Assembly: GCA_905250075.1 (NCBI GenBank)
Contig: CAJNOP010000002.1
Coordinates: 3,477,867-3,541,866, forward strand
DNA from: Rotaria sp. Silwood1
Taxonomy: Eukaryota > Rotifera > Eurotatoria > Philodinida > Philodinidae
DNA length: 64,000 bases
Direction: 5' to 3'
The notes beneath the pieces are model-generated. The model had not been told where the DNA came from, ran no database searches, and saw nothing but the letters and a program-made list of their open reading frames with translations. Shown piece by piece: positions 1 through 13,000 of the stretch (positions are counted from its first letter, which is position 1; every line of letters starts with the position of its first letter). The position numbers were made by a program, and so were the translations under genes.

Positions 1-235
1 AAAAATTCATACAAGCTGAAACAAAACACAATCTACACAATTCAATAGATTTATTTTTTTTTTATTACAACTCATAATTGAACCAGTAATAAGATATTTG
101 AATTCTAAACAATATTGATTATTTGATGATAGATTTAGTTTTGTGAGAAATGTAGATTTTGATCCATCAAGATGCTTCATAATGCATAAATCTAATAAGA
201 AATATTTAGAAATAAATCTATTGAAATAATTTCTT
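1..235. other. AT-rich intergenic edge
   Basis: No coding exon is visible. On the minus strand this lies directly downstream of the small secreted peptide gene and would hold its 3' UTR. Several TTTATT-like stretches could act as minus-strand poly(A) signals, but none is decisive. Confidence 0.5.
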
Positions 236-479
236 CTATTTACATGAACTCATCTTTTGATTGTATCCACATCCATGATTTATATTCCAACCGAATAAAG
301 TCCACTGACAAGACCCATTTGTTCGATCTGGTAAACAAATCAACTTTCCTTCTATAACAATGATAATATTGTCATAAACAATAATTTATTAAATCTTAAT
401 TCTATTGACCTGAATTTTTAAATATGATAAGAAAAATAACAAGTATGATACTTTCATTTGATATTGCCATTTTTCTCAT
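236..479 (-). CDS. Small secreted four-cysteine peptide precursor (two exons)
   Basis: I assembled this gene by eye as complement(join(236..351,410..479)), 61 residues. Exon 1 begins at an ATG at 479 (an in-frame Met at 470 is an alternative). It encodes a hydrophobic signal-peptide-like segment rich in Ile, Leu, Val and Phe, ending KNS before a GT donor at 409. The 58-nt intron ends in TTGTTATAG, and exon 2 joins in exact phase, giving EGKLIC and running to TAG at 236. The mature part has four cysteines spaced C-x8-C-x12-C-x8-C, a symmetric pattern compatible with two disulfides. The intron size matches the local norm. I do not recognise a family; a secreted signalling or defence peptide is possible, but function is unknown. 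Support is signal sequence, splice sites and phase only. Confidence 0.55.
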
Positions 480-1020
480 CGTTGATGTTTTTTCTTTTTG
501 ATTCTTTTGTGTTGTTGATATTCTTTGATATTCATATCCATTATTTCTTTCAATTCTTTTTTTTTTTTTGCTTTTGTTTATACACAATATTAAGAAGATA
601 GCATTGTAGTAACAATGCCGAAATAATAAATTAGAATATACATATATACCTGAGAAATATTTGAATTTTATTAAATTATTCTAATTCTAAATTCCCTGAA
701 CTTCTTACAAATATATTCCAATACAAAAAGAAACATTCACAAAATTATGCACAATAGTAAACGATATTGAAAAAAACAATCACACCACTTTTATCTATTT
801 ACTCATATCGAGAAAAAACAGAATACCCCTAGAGTGCTATTTTATTTTTCATGTTATGTTCTCTCTGATCGGACAAAAGCATCAACAAACACAAAAACAA
901 ATATTGTCCTACAAAAAGTTAGACATTGATATTTAAAAAACTAAAGAAAAAAAAAAAGGAGAAACAGAAATCTAATCTACGTTTGTAATATATCATTGTT
1001 TTTTATACAATAATCTACAT
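480..1020. other. Intergenic, no gene seen
   Basis: Very AT-rich sequence with homopolymer runs. On the minus strand it is both the 3' flank of the long coiled-coil gene and the 5' flank/promoter of the small peptide gene. No convincing exon or structured element was seen. Confidence 0.4.
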
Positions 1021-4000
1021 CTAATTTTTCCGGTTATGATTACTGTCGATAACATCAGGTGCTGAAGCTACTGTTGATCCTGAAGAATATTCAATTGTTG
1101 GAAAAAATCCTTTTTCTTTGAATACAGATCTAAAAAATAATATAAAATTTATAAACAAAGTAGATAAAATGCAAATAATCTTACTCATAAAAACGAACGT
1201 GAGCTTCCAATTGATTTAATAATAATTGTTGTTGTTTTGAATGTGCTTTAAGTAACTGTTTATAATCAAATAAAAGAAAAGAAAATTTTTACATTCTATA
1301 AAAATTAAAAATAAATCGAAAAATTTACTTTGTATTTTTTCTGACTACTCTGACAATCATTAAGATCATAAGTAAGTCCACGAACAAATTGTACTAAAAG
1401 TGCATTTTTAGTTTTTAAATTTTCTCTATCGCCTGTTAATTGTTGCATTAATGATGGAATTTTTTTTAAATGTTCTTGTAATGTTCCATTTCGATTATTG
1501 TTAGTAATACCATCGTCCAAACTAGATAAATTGAAAGTTTTTCATTTAAAAAAGAAAGAATTCAAATAATCAATCATCTATTCTACATTTATTTAGTGTC
1601 GGACAAATAGTGCATGGAACATGAATATTATATTAATTGACTAGAAGAGAATTAATACTAATATACACACAAACAACGTGAATGAGATTGCAAATTGAAA
1701 GAAACAAAACAAAAAAAAAAGGAAGGAAAATAAAACAGGTATGAAAACAATATTATCTGATATAAATGCATTTTTTAGATACACACAAATGTAAGTAAAT
1801 GGTTAAATGACTAGGGAAGAAACTAGAACGTAACACATGACAACGCCCATTATATAAAAAAACAAACAAAAACTTTTTTGCTTTTGTGACTATTTTTACC
1901 ACAATTCTGGAATACCATCATGAATAAAATTTAATGCTTGATCACAATCTTTTCTTAAACGTCTTTGTTCTTGTTCACAACGATCAACATTTTCACGCAT
2001 TAATTTCAATTCTTCAGTCAAAGCTGCATTTTCAAGACGAAGAATATTTAATTCAGCATCTTGTTTGGTACACTAAAGAAAAAGAGGGCAAAAAAAAAAA
2101 AATTTTATTTTTTGTGATTATTTTCAAAAAGAAAAAGTACAAATCGAATTAAATACCTTATTATTAAGTGATGAAATATTTTTAATATTATTTTCATATT
2201 CATTTTTAATTTGTTCATGTTCTTTTTCACGTTTTCGTATTAAACGTTTATATTCATCATTTGATCGTTCAAGAATAGATATACGTCGTTTTAATTCTTG
2301 ATTCATTTCTTCAATTTTTTCAAACTAAATAAAAATATATTGAGAAATTTTACATTAAAAATTATACTTAAATGATAATATAAACTAAAATTAATAATGA
2401 ACTTAACAAACAATTCATATTACGTTTGGCAACATATTTATTAATTGTATTCATATTATATCTCAAATTTTCTAATTGGAAAAACTAATTAACATGATTT
2501 TTTTTATTTGACTAAGGTACCAGTTAATTGAAACTTGAGATACTAGAGATGTATGAAGATACATCACTCACTGGTAACGATTGGATTTATTCTAAATTAT
2601 TTCTTGTGACAGTGGCGGCGGATGAATTTTTTAAAAATTTCCTTAATTACGAGCAATTTAACGATTGGACATGGCGGAAATTTTCGAAAACCAAATAATG
2701 CTACATCTTCTGGTAGGAAACTTTGAGTGATGTTTGATTTCTCAGCTGACATATTTTCCAAACAAAAAATACTACAAAAATTTTGGTAAACTTGGTATAT
2801 TGAAGTATTTTCTGAAATATGATCTAAAAGGAGCGTTGAAGTATACGGATAAAAAGTTGAACATTACTTCTCTCACAAACTATGATAAATGCCTTACTAA
2901 CGTTCACTGAAGCCCTTAGGTTGGTCTCGGACTCGAATTTGAAGGTACTAAGGTTTTAAAACTTTGAATCCAATGGGCTCTAACATCCTCTATCTCAGTC
3001 ACAGATCATGACAAATGTTCTTGATATACGATCTGAGATCATATATCAATATCGTTTAGTTATAATACGTAAAAATCTAACCTTGGCAGATGTTGTAGAT
3101 TGATCATATTTTAATGATTGTATTTCTGATTGTGACATATTTAATTCAGCTTTTTTCTGTTCTAATAAAAATAATGAATCTTTATTTGCTTCTTTTAATG
3201 ATATTAATAATGATTCACATTCATTTATCTAAAACATACAGATTTTGTTTTAAGTTCTTTAGAGATTTTGAAAATAAAACTTTTACTTTTTCTTGATATG
3301 ATAATTCATTTTGTTGATATGTTCTTTGTAATGATTCATTATGTGCCTGTGTATTTGCTAATTGTTTTTCTAATTTTTGTGTTGCTTGATGTAATAAACG
3401 ATTTTCATTTGTATATCCATCACTATCATTTTCAAGTTTTTCAATCTAAAAATCAAAAATCAAAATTCAGAATCAACTTTCATTTTGAAAACTTATTAAA
3501 TTATTACCTTTTTATTAGCATTTGTCATATTTTTAATTAATTGATCACGTTCTTGTATTGTATCATCTAATGTATGTTTTAAACGTTCAATAAGTGCTTG
3601 AGCTTCAGAATGAGCTTGTGTTGTATTACTAGAAAAAGACAAAAGAACAGAAGAAAATAAATAAATTATTATTTAGAAAAAAAAAAAGATTTACTTGAGC
3701 TCTTTACGTAATTGTACTAAATTCATTTCTTGTTCATCAATTTTTGTATGCATTATACCTTCAGCTCGATGAAAATCATCAATTTTAGTTCTCATACGTT
3801 TTGCTTCCATACGTAAATGACGATTTTCATCACTTGTTTGAGACCATTTACGTTTATATTCTCGTACATATAAATGAGCTTTTTCAAGAACAGGTTTAAT
3901 AGTCATGAATTGTAAAATTAAATCTTCATGGTGACTTCGTAAAAGTGTTAAAGTTTTTGTTGATTGTTCAAAACGTTCATCAAGTATACGAAGTCTATTT

Positions 4001-7000
4001 GCATCTTCACTTAAATCAGTTATTTGTTCATGAAGTTTTGATGTAATATAAGCCCATCGTTCACTTGTTTCAGATGCCTATTGAAAACAAAGATTAGTCA
4101 TAGAAGAAACTTTTTCAATAAGATAGTCTTTAGTACAATTTACCTTTCGAACAACTGTCTTGAAACAATTGCCAAGTAATGCTAGTTTTCGTTTACAGAT
4201 TTTCGCTTCTTCTATTGATTGTAGTAACTAAATATATACAAAGATGCGTTAAAGCTCAAACTGAGAGTACGATCAATTTTGAATTGAGGAAGTCATTCAT
4301 ATTAAAACTGAAATTACTATGTAGATCGATATCATATTCGAATTCTTATGAATGAACTGAAAGATAGTAATGGTGTTTCAAATAAATATAGTCATCAATT
4401 GATCATTTACGTTTGAATCCTTGAATTCATAGATGATTTTATATACAAGAATTGGTTTAATGAAAACTATTCATAATCACTCGAATCTTTACTTGATTCT
4501 TCAATTGATGATTGCATTAATTGAAATTCTGTTTGCTTCCGCTGCTTTTATCAATAAGAATTCAATTACAATATAGACCCACGAAGTAATTCAAGTTTTA
4601 CCATATACAGAATGTTCGGCAAGTCACCAATCAAAGAGAAAACCGCGTATCTCTACTTCAGTTAAACCAATTCAAATAGCTTGTTTTTCTGCTAATAGAA
4701 GAGACTTTCAAGTTTTTATTCATAAAGTTAAAATTTACACATATTTGTAAAAACTACTAATCTTGAATTCTCTATGAGAAAAAATTCTTGTTTTCGAATT
4801 TTGAAGGCACAGTTTCCCAGTAGCTTACTTTAATTTTTTTGTTATTCTAGCCTTTTTCGCCATCCAGATTTTCTTCTCTTTTTAATACTTATTTGCATAA
4901 AAGTTTTGAAAAATCTTAAGTAATCAGTACATTTAGTCCTCATTGAAAATATTGATAAATCAAATGATAAAACTGGCACGATTTTATGGTTCTCACAGTC
5001 ACTAAATTTGAGACTAATGTCATTAATTTTTCAAAAAACTGTCATACACATAGCTGTAAACTTAGACCAAAATATCTGAATAGTAAAAATTTCAGAAACT
5101 TTAACTTTCTAATTAAAAACTTGGCAGTCTTCTCTATAAGTAGAAAAAGAAGTCACTTGATTGGATTTGAGCGTAATGGATGTATATGATTTTCTTTTTG
5201 GTAGATGACTTTCCAAATACTCTGCATATACATAATTAATAGTAAATCGTAATTTTAATATTTCTATTTACCTGTTCTTTATGTGAAATATCAGACTTTT
5301 GACTTTGTTCAAGATCATATTGACATTTAGTTAAATCTTCATTTAAAGTAGTATGTTCACGTTGAAGTTTTTCATAATTACTAATCATCATTGATAATTC
5401 ATTTTCGATTGTTTTCATACGTTGTTCACGTTCAAAATATTCTTCATTTGAATATCGATGTTCTTTTTCATATGAATGAAAATCTTGTTGTATTTGATGA
5501 AGACGATTTGTAATTGCTGATAACTAAAATTAAAAAATAAAAAGATATAAAGAAAAAAAAAAAGAAATAATGCTTTGTCTACTTCATTTGTTTTTTCTGT
5601 TAAATGTTGTTTTAATGTTTGATTTGCAATTTCATGTTGCATTATTTGATCTTGTACGATAGATAAATCATTTTTTGATTTTTCGTAATCAATTTGTAAA
5701 CGTGATAAAAGATGATTAAGAGTTTCAATTTCACGTTGTCGATCATCAAGTGATTTATTTGTTTCTTCTAATAATGAATTTGTTCGATTTACATTTTGTT
5801 TTAAATCCATTTCCTATAAAATGAACAAAAAAAAAACTATGTTATCTTATTAAAAATAACATAATCGTATACTTTAATAGAATGTTCTTGTATAAGTGAA
5901 CGTGCATGACTTAGTTCAGTTTTTAATGTATCAATTGTCATTGATGAACTTTTCGATTGCATTTTTAATTCATCTAATTGACGTATAGCATCTATAGCAC
6001 GTTTTTGTTCTTCATCTAATTGTCGTGTTAATAAAACAATTTTTGTTGCAGATTTTGAAGCTGATTCAGTTTCATCATATAACATTTTTTGTATATTTTC
6101 AATTTCATTTTGATAATTTTCATTTTGTTCTCGTATATCATTACGTTCACTTGTTATATTGAAAAGATTTTCTTTTAATTCATCAATATTTTTTAATAAA
6201 TCAGTTTCATTTGTTTTTAATGATATTATTTCACTATTTAATTTTTCTATTTCATGACGATATTTATGTGTTTCATCTTCACGTAAAATTTTTATATTAC
6301 GTATATCAGCTTCGGAACGTTCATATTGAACATTTATGGATTCTTTCTACAGAAAAAAAACAAAAACAAATAGAATATGATTTATTTCATTGAAATCATA
6401 TTTAAATACACGAATAAATATTTTTAGAATTTAGTTTTTTTTTCTAAGATTTTAATATTATTGTTCGTTCCATTTCAATATCAATTAAAGATGTTGAGTT
6501 TTTTGAGAATATTACTATCTTTAGGTTCACTTTCGATTTGTAACATACTATTGAGGATGTGAGTATCGATCAGGGGTGGAACCGATTGAGAAATATTAAA
6601 ACGGTCCGGTCCGCCCGGTTGAAAAATCCTACCGGTCCGGTCCGGCCGGAAACCGGCCGGTTGGAATCACATGTCCAACCGGTGAAAACCGGTTAAAAAC
6701 CGGTGGAAAAATGTCGAATTTTTTTTTTTAAACCGATTTTTAGAAAAAATCGCTCCAAATATGAAATAGTTTAAGGCGCATGTAAAAGACGCTCATCATA
6801 ATGAATCTTTTTAAAGAGAACCTCAGGAACAACGATTAATATAACATATGTTTTGAGCACTTTTTTACCTATTCTGACAGAAAAAACATGTGATACCTTA
6901 GTTTTTATCGTCAAAGACAGGATTAACAAAGAAGATTTTTGAAAAATTTCAACCGGTGAAATTCCGGTCTTTACCGGACCGGTACCGGTTCCAACCCTGG

Positions 7001-10000
7001 TATCGATATCAACCTTTTTGACAGTAGCACCCATACTTACACAAACATTCAGAGTCAAACTCGAAGCCTTATATCCATTACGTTTGTTTGTTCGTTTGGG
7101 TTTTCATTTGCTTTATGTGATATATTTTTCCGTACTCATTTATAACTATTTCTCTCACATATAATATTATTATCCATCAGTTTCACTGTATACTATAGGG
7201 AATCGTATTTCATATTTGTTTATTGTAAATTTTCAAACTATTGGTATTATTTTACTGTTCCATATCATTTTGAAAAATATTTCAAGTCATTTTGTTTGTT
7301 GAAGTAGAATTTTCAATGCCACAACCTTTTATGATTTTATGTATGGTAGACGTTAGTTATTTGCCGTGTTTATCTTGCAATTATGTACACTTAAATAGAA
7401 CATATCGAAAATGATATGAGTACTTATAAAACTTCAATGTAAGATGTTTTTTTTTCCCTTTGAATAAGTCTACTACGAGTCAGACAATAATGGAAAAGAG
7501 TCATGAAGTATTCTTTCTCTTAAGTTTTGTTTTGCTTTAAGCTTTTCTCCCTGAAAGTTTTTTTGTTAGCTTATTGTGAAGTAGTTTTTTTTGGCATTAT
7601 CTTAGACAGCAATAAACTAAAGGCTTAAACTTTTTTCAGAGTTTTTATAGTTTATTTGAACCTACATAATGCATGTAGTCTTGATTCAAAAAACTTAATT
7701 TATTAGTTGGAAGACTTTTTTTTTTTCATGGATTTAGATTTTCTTCCTCTAATAAGAAAAATCACGAGAAATTTATAGTGTATTAAAATAATTTTCTATA
7801 ATAAATACCTCTTCTTGAAGTTTTAATAGATCTTGTTGTAATATTTTAATACGATTTTCTTGTTCTTCTTGAACATTATTTAAACGAGCAATTTCTTTTT
7901 CTTGTATTAAACATTCTTCTTTAGCATATTTTGATTTTATTTCTACTTCATGAAGATTTTGATCATACCGTAGAAGTTGTTCTTGTTTAATTGCTAACTA
8001 GAAACAAAAAAAAAAGATAGAAAGTAAGTTTCTTTTATCAGTATTATTTTGAAAAAATTTAATTACTTGTTTATTTAATGATTTTTGCATTTGTTGAAAT
8101 TCATCTTGTTTTATTTTTAATTCATTTGTTAATTGTTGAATTTGTTGATTAAGTGCATGATTTGCATGTTCACGTTGAGTTAATGATTCTGATACATGAC
8201 GAAGCTAATAAGAAGAGAAAATCAATGTATAATATTAATTAATTACAAAAAAATTTAGTCTTTTTTTTTTTTTTATTACTTCACGTTGTAAAACTTTAAC
8301 ATCATGTAATGCTTTAGATGCATTATCTTCAGCAAATTTTTCTCTATGATGAATTTTAACAAGACCAGTTTCAAGTGTTTCAGTTAAATGTGCAACTTCA
8401 GCTGTTTTATCGATAACATTTTGTTCTAATTGATCAATATGACATTGTTTATCAAGAATTTCTTTATGTTTTTGTATTAATTCAATTTTTATTTTATCCA
8501 TTTGTTGTTCATAATCAATTAATGTTTTATTACGTAAATCAATTAATGTCATTGCTTCAATTAATTTTGTTTCAATTAAATTTATTCGAGAAGTTAATTC
8601 ATTTATTGTATATTCATATTGTTCATTTTTTATTTTCGATTCTTGTAAATTATGTTCAAGTTTTTCAATTTGTTCTTTTGATAAATGTATTATATTAGAT
8701 AATTTTTCCTGTTCATGTTCATTTGTAATATTTTTATTTTGTTCAACTATTAAATGTTCTTGACATGTATGTAATTCTAACGATTGCTTATGAAGCTAAA
8801 AACAAAAGAAAAGATAAACGAGTGTTTCGTATAGAATAAATATTTAAGAATTTTAAGATGATGAATTAAATGTTCTATAAAATTGAACTTCATCATTGGG
8901 TACTAGATGTGGCGAAAGATTATTTTAAACATCTAAAAAAAGTCACTGATCAGAAGATTTAAGATGGTTGTGCAAAGCTTGACATAGTGAGTGTAAACAT
9001 TATTTTTTAAACTACTCTCTAAACTACTTGACTGACTGTTTGTAGAACGATTATAGAAATGAAATTAAAAATTTTGAGAATATGTCGAAACATCTGATAT
9101 TTTTTAAATATAATGTATTCCTACCAAGAGAGAAAATACATGATGGGAACGTATTCTTCTAAAGTCTCACAATAGTTTGATAGATACGAGATGAACAAAA
9201 TATAGAATGATCCTTGGTAGATTTCTGAGGATCCAAACTTCTAGCTTTTCAGCATCTATAACTAAGGCATAAAGTTTTTATTTCGCCATACGGAATGATA
9301 GAGCGAAAAATTCACTCACGAATAGATATCTGCGTGACTAGTCACGCAGATGTCTACTAACGAACGAGAATGTTCCTAATCACTCTATCTATATTATTGG
9401 CATATTGCAAATTCTTAATATTCTATTCCAATGATTGTTTTATTAGTGATACTTAATAATCAGTCTCGAAGATAGTTAAATGATAATCTAGAAGAATGTT
9501 ATTAGAACAAGCGCTAATATGGAAATTGCATCTATTGTAGAATATCGATTTGATTGAACATATTTTTTTAGCAACCCCATGAAAGCATCTAATTCGAACA
9601 TATTCATAAGCTCAGGATTATCTTTGTTAAAATTGCATCAGTAACTGTGGACAAATTCGTTTTCCAAACTATCTTGTTTCAAAGACAGTAAAATACATTA
9701 TCTACTAATCATAGAACTAGAGACATATCGAATATGTCATTTTGATTTGATTTTCACTTCTGTGTTGTACATCTCATCATCATACAAGTCTCTAATCGAG
9801 AATAACTTTTTAATATATAATACCGAACGTAAAGATATTCCCTCTTTTGTGACCGATTTTGGTTTTCGAAGACTTTGAAGTGGATTCCTGCTGGAAAACT
9901 ATGGTTCCGATTGGATTGCATCCTGCTTGCTTATGATCTCAATGAAACTTTATTCAATTTAGTTGAAAATGTTTTTAGAGATACCTAAGACAATATTTTG

Positions 10001-13000
10001 AAGGTAATTTTAAGCTTTTCCAAGAATTTGACTTGCTTTTTATTTCTTTATGAGAGAAACACATAAAAGTTCGAAGCCAAAACCGTAGTCTCGACTTCAA
10101 TGATAAAACTTTCAGCTTCATCGGTTATACTATCTTTCAAGATCAGAAACGGTCAAACAAGAGGTAGACACCCTTAACGTTATTATCATAATTCTTTCTA
10201 TGAAAAAAATGATATACTTGATCTTTTTTTTCTTCGCATAGACGTTTTAATGCTCGAATTTCTGTATGTAATTGTTCAGCATCATTTGTTGATGTTTCAA
10301 TATGTTGTTCTAATTGTTCATCATGAGATTTTTTTAATGCTCGAAGATCTTGTTCAAGTTTATTGATTAAAGCATCTTTTGTTTTAAGCTAAAAAAAAGC
10401 AAATTAAATTAAATTAAACAAATCTATTCTTTCATATTAATTCTTTACTTCAGCTGTAATTCCATCAAGTCGTTTTTTAGTTGAATGTAATTCTTGATCA
10501 AGTTTTTCATATTCAATTTTTGATACTGTTGATTCAACAGGTTGTATAGGAATAATTGGATAATTATTTGATGTTAATTCTCGTTGAAGATTACGAATTT
10601 GTACTTCTAAATCAGCTGTTATTGTATCTTTAACACGACACTAATAAAAAAACGACCAAATAATAGAAGAAAAAGATTTATTAAGAAAAAAACTAAACCA
10701 ACTTGTCGTTGTAAATCGTTACGTTCATTTTCAAGTTGAACTTTTTCACTTAAAATTTGTTCAATTTGTTGCGTATATTGTTCAATTTGTTGTTTTTTTA
10801 GTTTAATATCATTATTTAGTGATGTTGTTGATTCTCGATGACGATCTGTTATTGTTTTCAGTTTTGTTGATAAATCATGTGTATGTTCATCATAATGTTG
10901 TTTATTTTTTTGATATTCTTCTTGAAGATCTCGTAATTCATTAGTTTTGAGACGTGTCTGATAGATAAAGAAAATGAAGCCCATAGCGCAATTCGTACGA
11001 CATTCAAATGTAAAATACTACTGTTAAAATGCACGTTGATGATAAAAGATATGAACAATGGATGAGAAAAAATAAGAAAAACCATCATACTAATTCTGTA
11101 ATGTGATTTCATTCTACAACTATGTCTATCGCCAGTCGTGACGGTGAAGAGGTATTGTTAAGATGCCTATCATAGTCTATGAGACGGATAGGGGGATAAT
11201 GGTGCTAGCTGTCAGCTATGTTCTCTCTTTCTCTCATTAGCTGCCAGAATTTACTTTTTCGGTCATCAAACCAAAGAAACTAAGCTGCAGGCAAGTACAA
11301 TGGCTGACAGTGATAGTGAGAAATACACTTATGATCGACAATCAATTGAGAATGAAGACTGACTTTTTAGAAGCATGGTTCTCTTTTGTCACACTTAGAA
11401 TCTATTATAAGTCTAGTTAAAATCAATACTTGATATAAAACAGATCAATCCTGAAAAATTCAATTTCGGTGACCCTCCTATATTTCAACACTCGTTTCAG
11501 AGCGTATTTCATAAAAGAATTCAAATGAATGATTATTATAAATGTAAAAAATATTTCTTACATCCATTTTAAGTGTTTCAGTTTTTTGACATTCTTCAAC
11601 AAGTTTAGCACGAAGATCTTCAACTTTTTTTGAAAGAACAATATTCTAAGAAAGAAGTTTGAAAATTTTATTAATAAATAACATTAATACAAACTTGCTC
11701 TTTTGAATTATCATCTGCCATAAATGAAGCGAAAGATGACTGCCTATTCGGTGTCTTGACAAAAAAAGAAAATGAAATATTTTTACATGAATAAGTTAAA
11801 TAATAATAGTTTTCTACTTGTTTAATTAATTCATCTTTTGTTTTTCGAAGTTGTTCAATTTCAGCTTGTAAAACTTGTATACGTTCATCACGATATTGAA
11901 TTTCTTTATGTAAAGGTACTGTAGGATTTATATCGTCATTTGATATACCAATAATACGATCAAGTGGAATAGTTTTTAATTGAAGTCTTTTTGTATCCCA
12001 TTTACCCGTTCGTTTAGCGGTATTAATAAATGTTGTTAATGAATCGAGATCATGTTTTAAATCAAGATTTTCATGATTCAATTTCCACTTTTCCGATTCA
12101 ATGCTCTTTAAGAAAATAGACAAGAATAATAATTTATACATTATACAAATCAAAACTAAGAGTACTACGTATTTTTCGCTTTTTTTTTCTATAATACTGA
12201 GCATGTAACTCAAATTCTAATAATGATTTGAATAGCCAATGAAGTTCTCTATAAAATGCATTGTATAACAAAATTTCATACATAAACTATAAGAAAAAAA
12301 GGTTTCTAAAAAATCAAACATAGTGGTTTTCAGATCCTAGAAGACTGTTTGAAAATTAGTTGTTAATAATATCATCTTAAATAATATCAGATTCTGAACA
12401 AAATGAGAGATGGCTGTGTTTTCCATGACTTTCATATATAAAGATATAATCATCACACACAATGCAAAAAAAAGCAATTTAAGTAAAACTTCTTTGTTTA
12501 TGTATTTTATGTTGCTTACAACTTTTAAAAGAAACTCATTGATGATGCGGTAGTCACTTATTATGTTCAAAATTTTATACTCTTTAGATGGGACTTGTTA
12601 TGTTATGACATTCATATAAATATGTATTGTTCATCTTTTGTCTTTTGTTTCTTTTCTTTATTCTTTCTTCGAAATGACTTATATGCATGCAATATTATGT
12701 ACCAGTAGTGATTCTTTAAGTTCAAGAAAGAAACAAACAGTTATGGGCCACACTATTGAACTTATTTTGTCCTTAAGTTTATATAATATAAAAGTAGGAC
12801 ATAACAGGACCATTAACAACTAACTTTCATACAATCTTCTGAGAGCTAAAAACTATCGTGTTTAGTTGCTCAGAAAACTTTTTATAATTCATCTATAAAA
12901 TTTTTATGTAGAATGGACTTAATAAATAGCGACGTTGACTACGCAAATGACTATTTGGAATTGAGTTAGATACTTACGAGGAATTGTTTATAATTGTCAA

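Noticed and set aside
1896..1905. In-frame TAA after ELW suggesting an earlier end of the coiled-coil gene
   Set aside because: The donor TG|GTAAAAATAG just before it joins in exact phase to the exon beginning at 1532, and the downstream exons continue the same protein style.
6771..7058. 95-codon minus-strand frame overlapping the hAT MITE
   Set aside because: It crosses the element boundary and the target duplication, so it is not a transposase or host exon.
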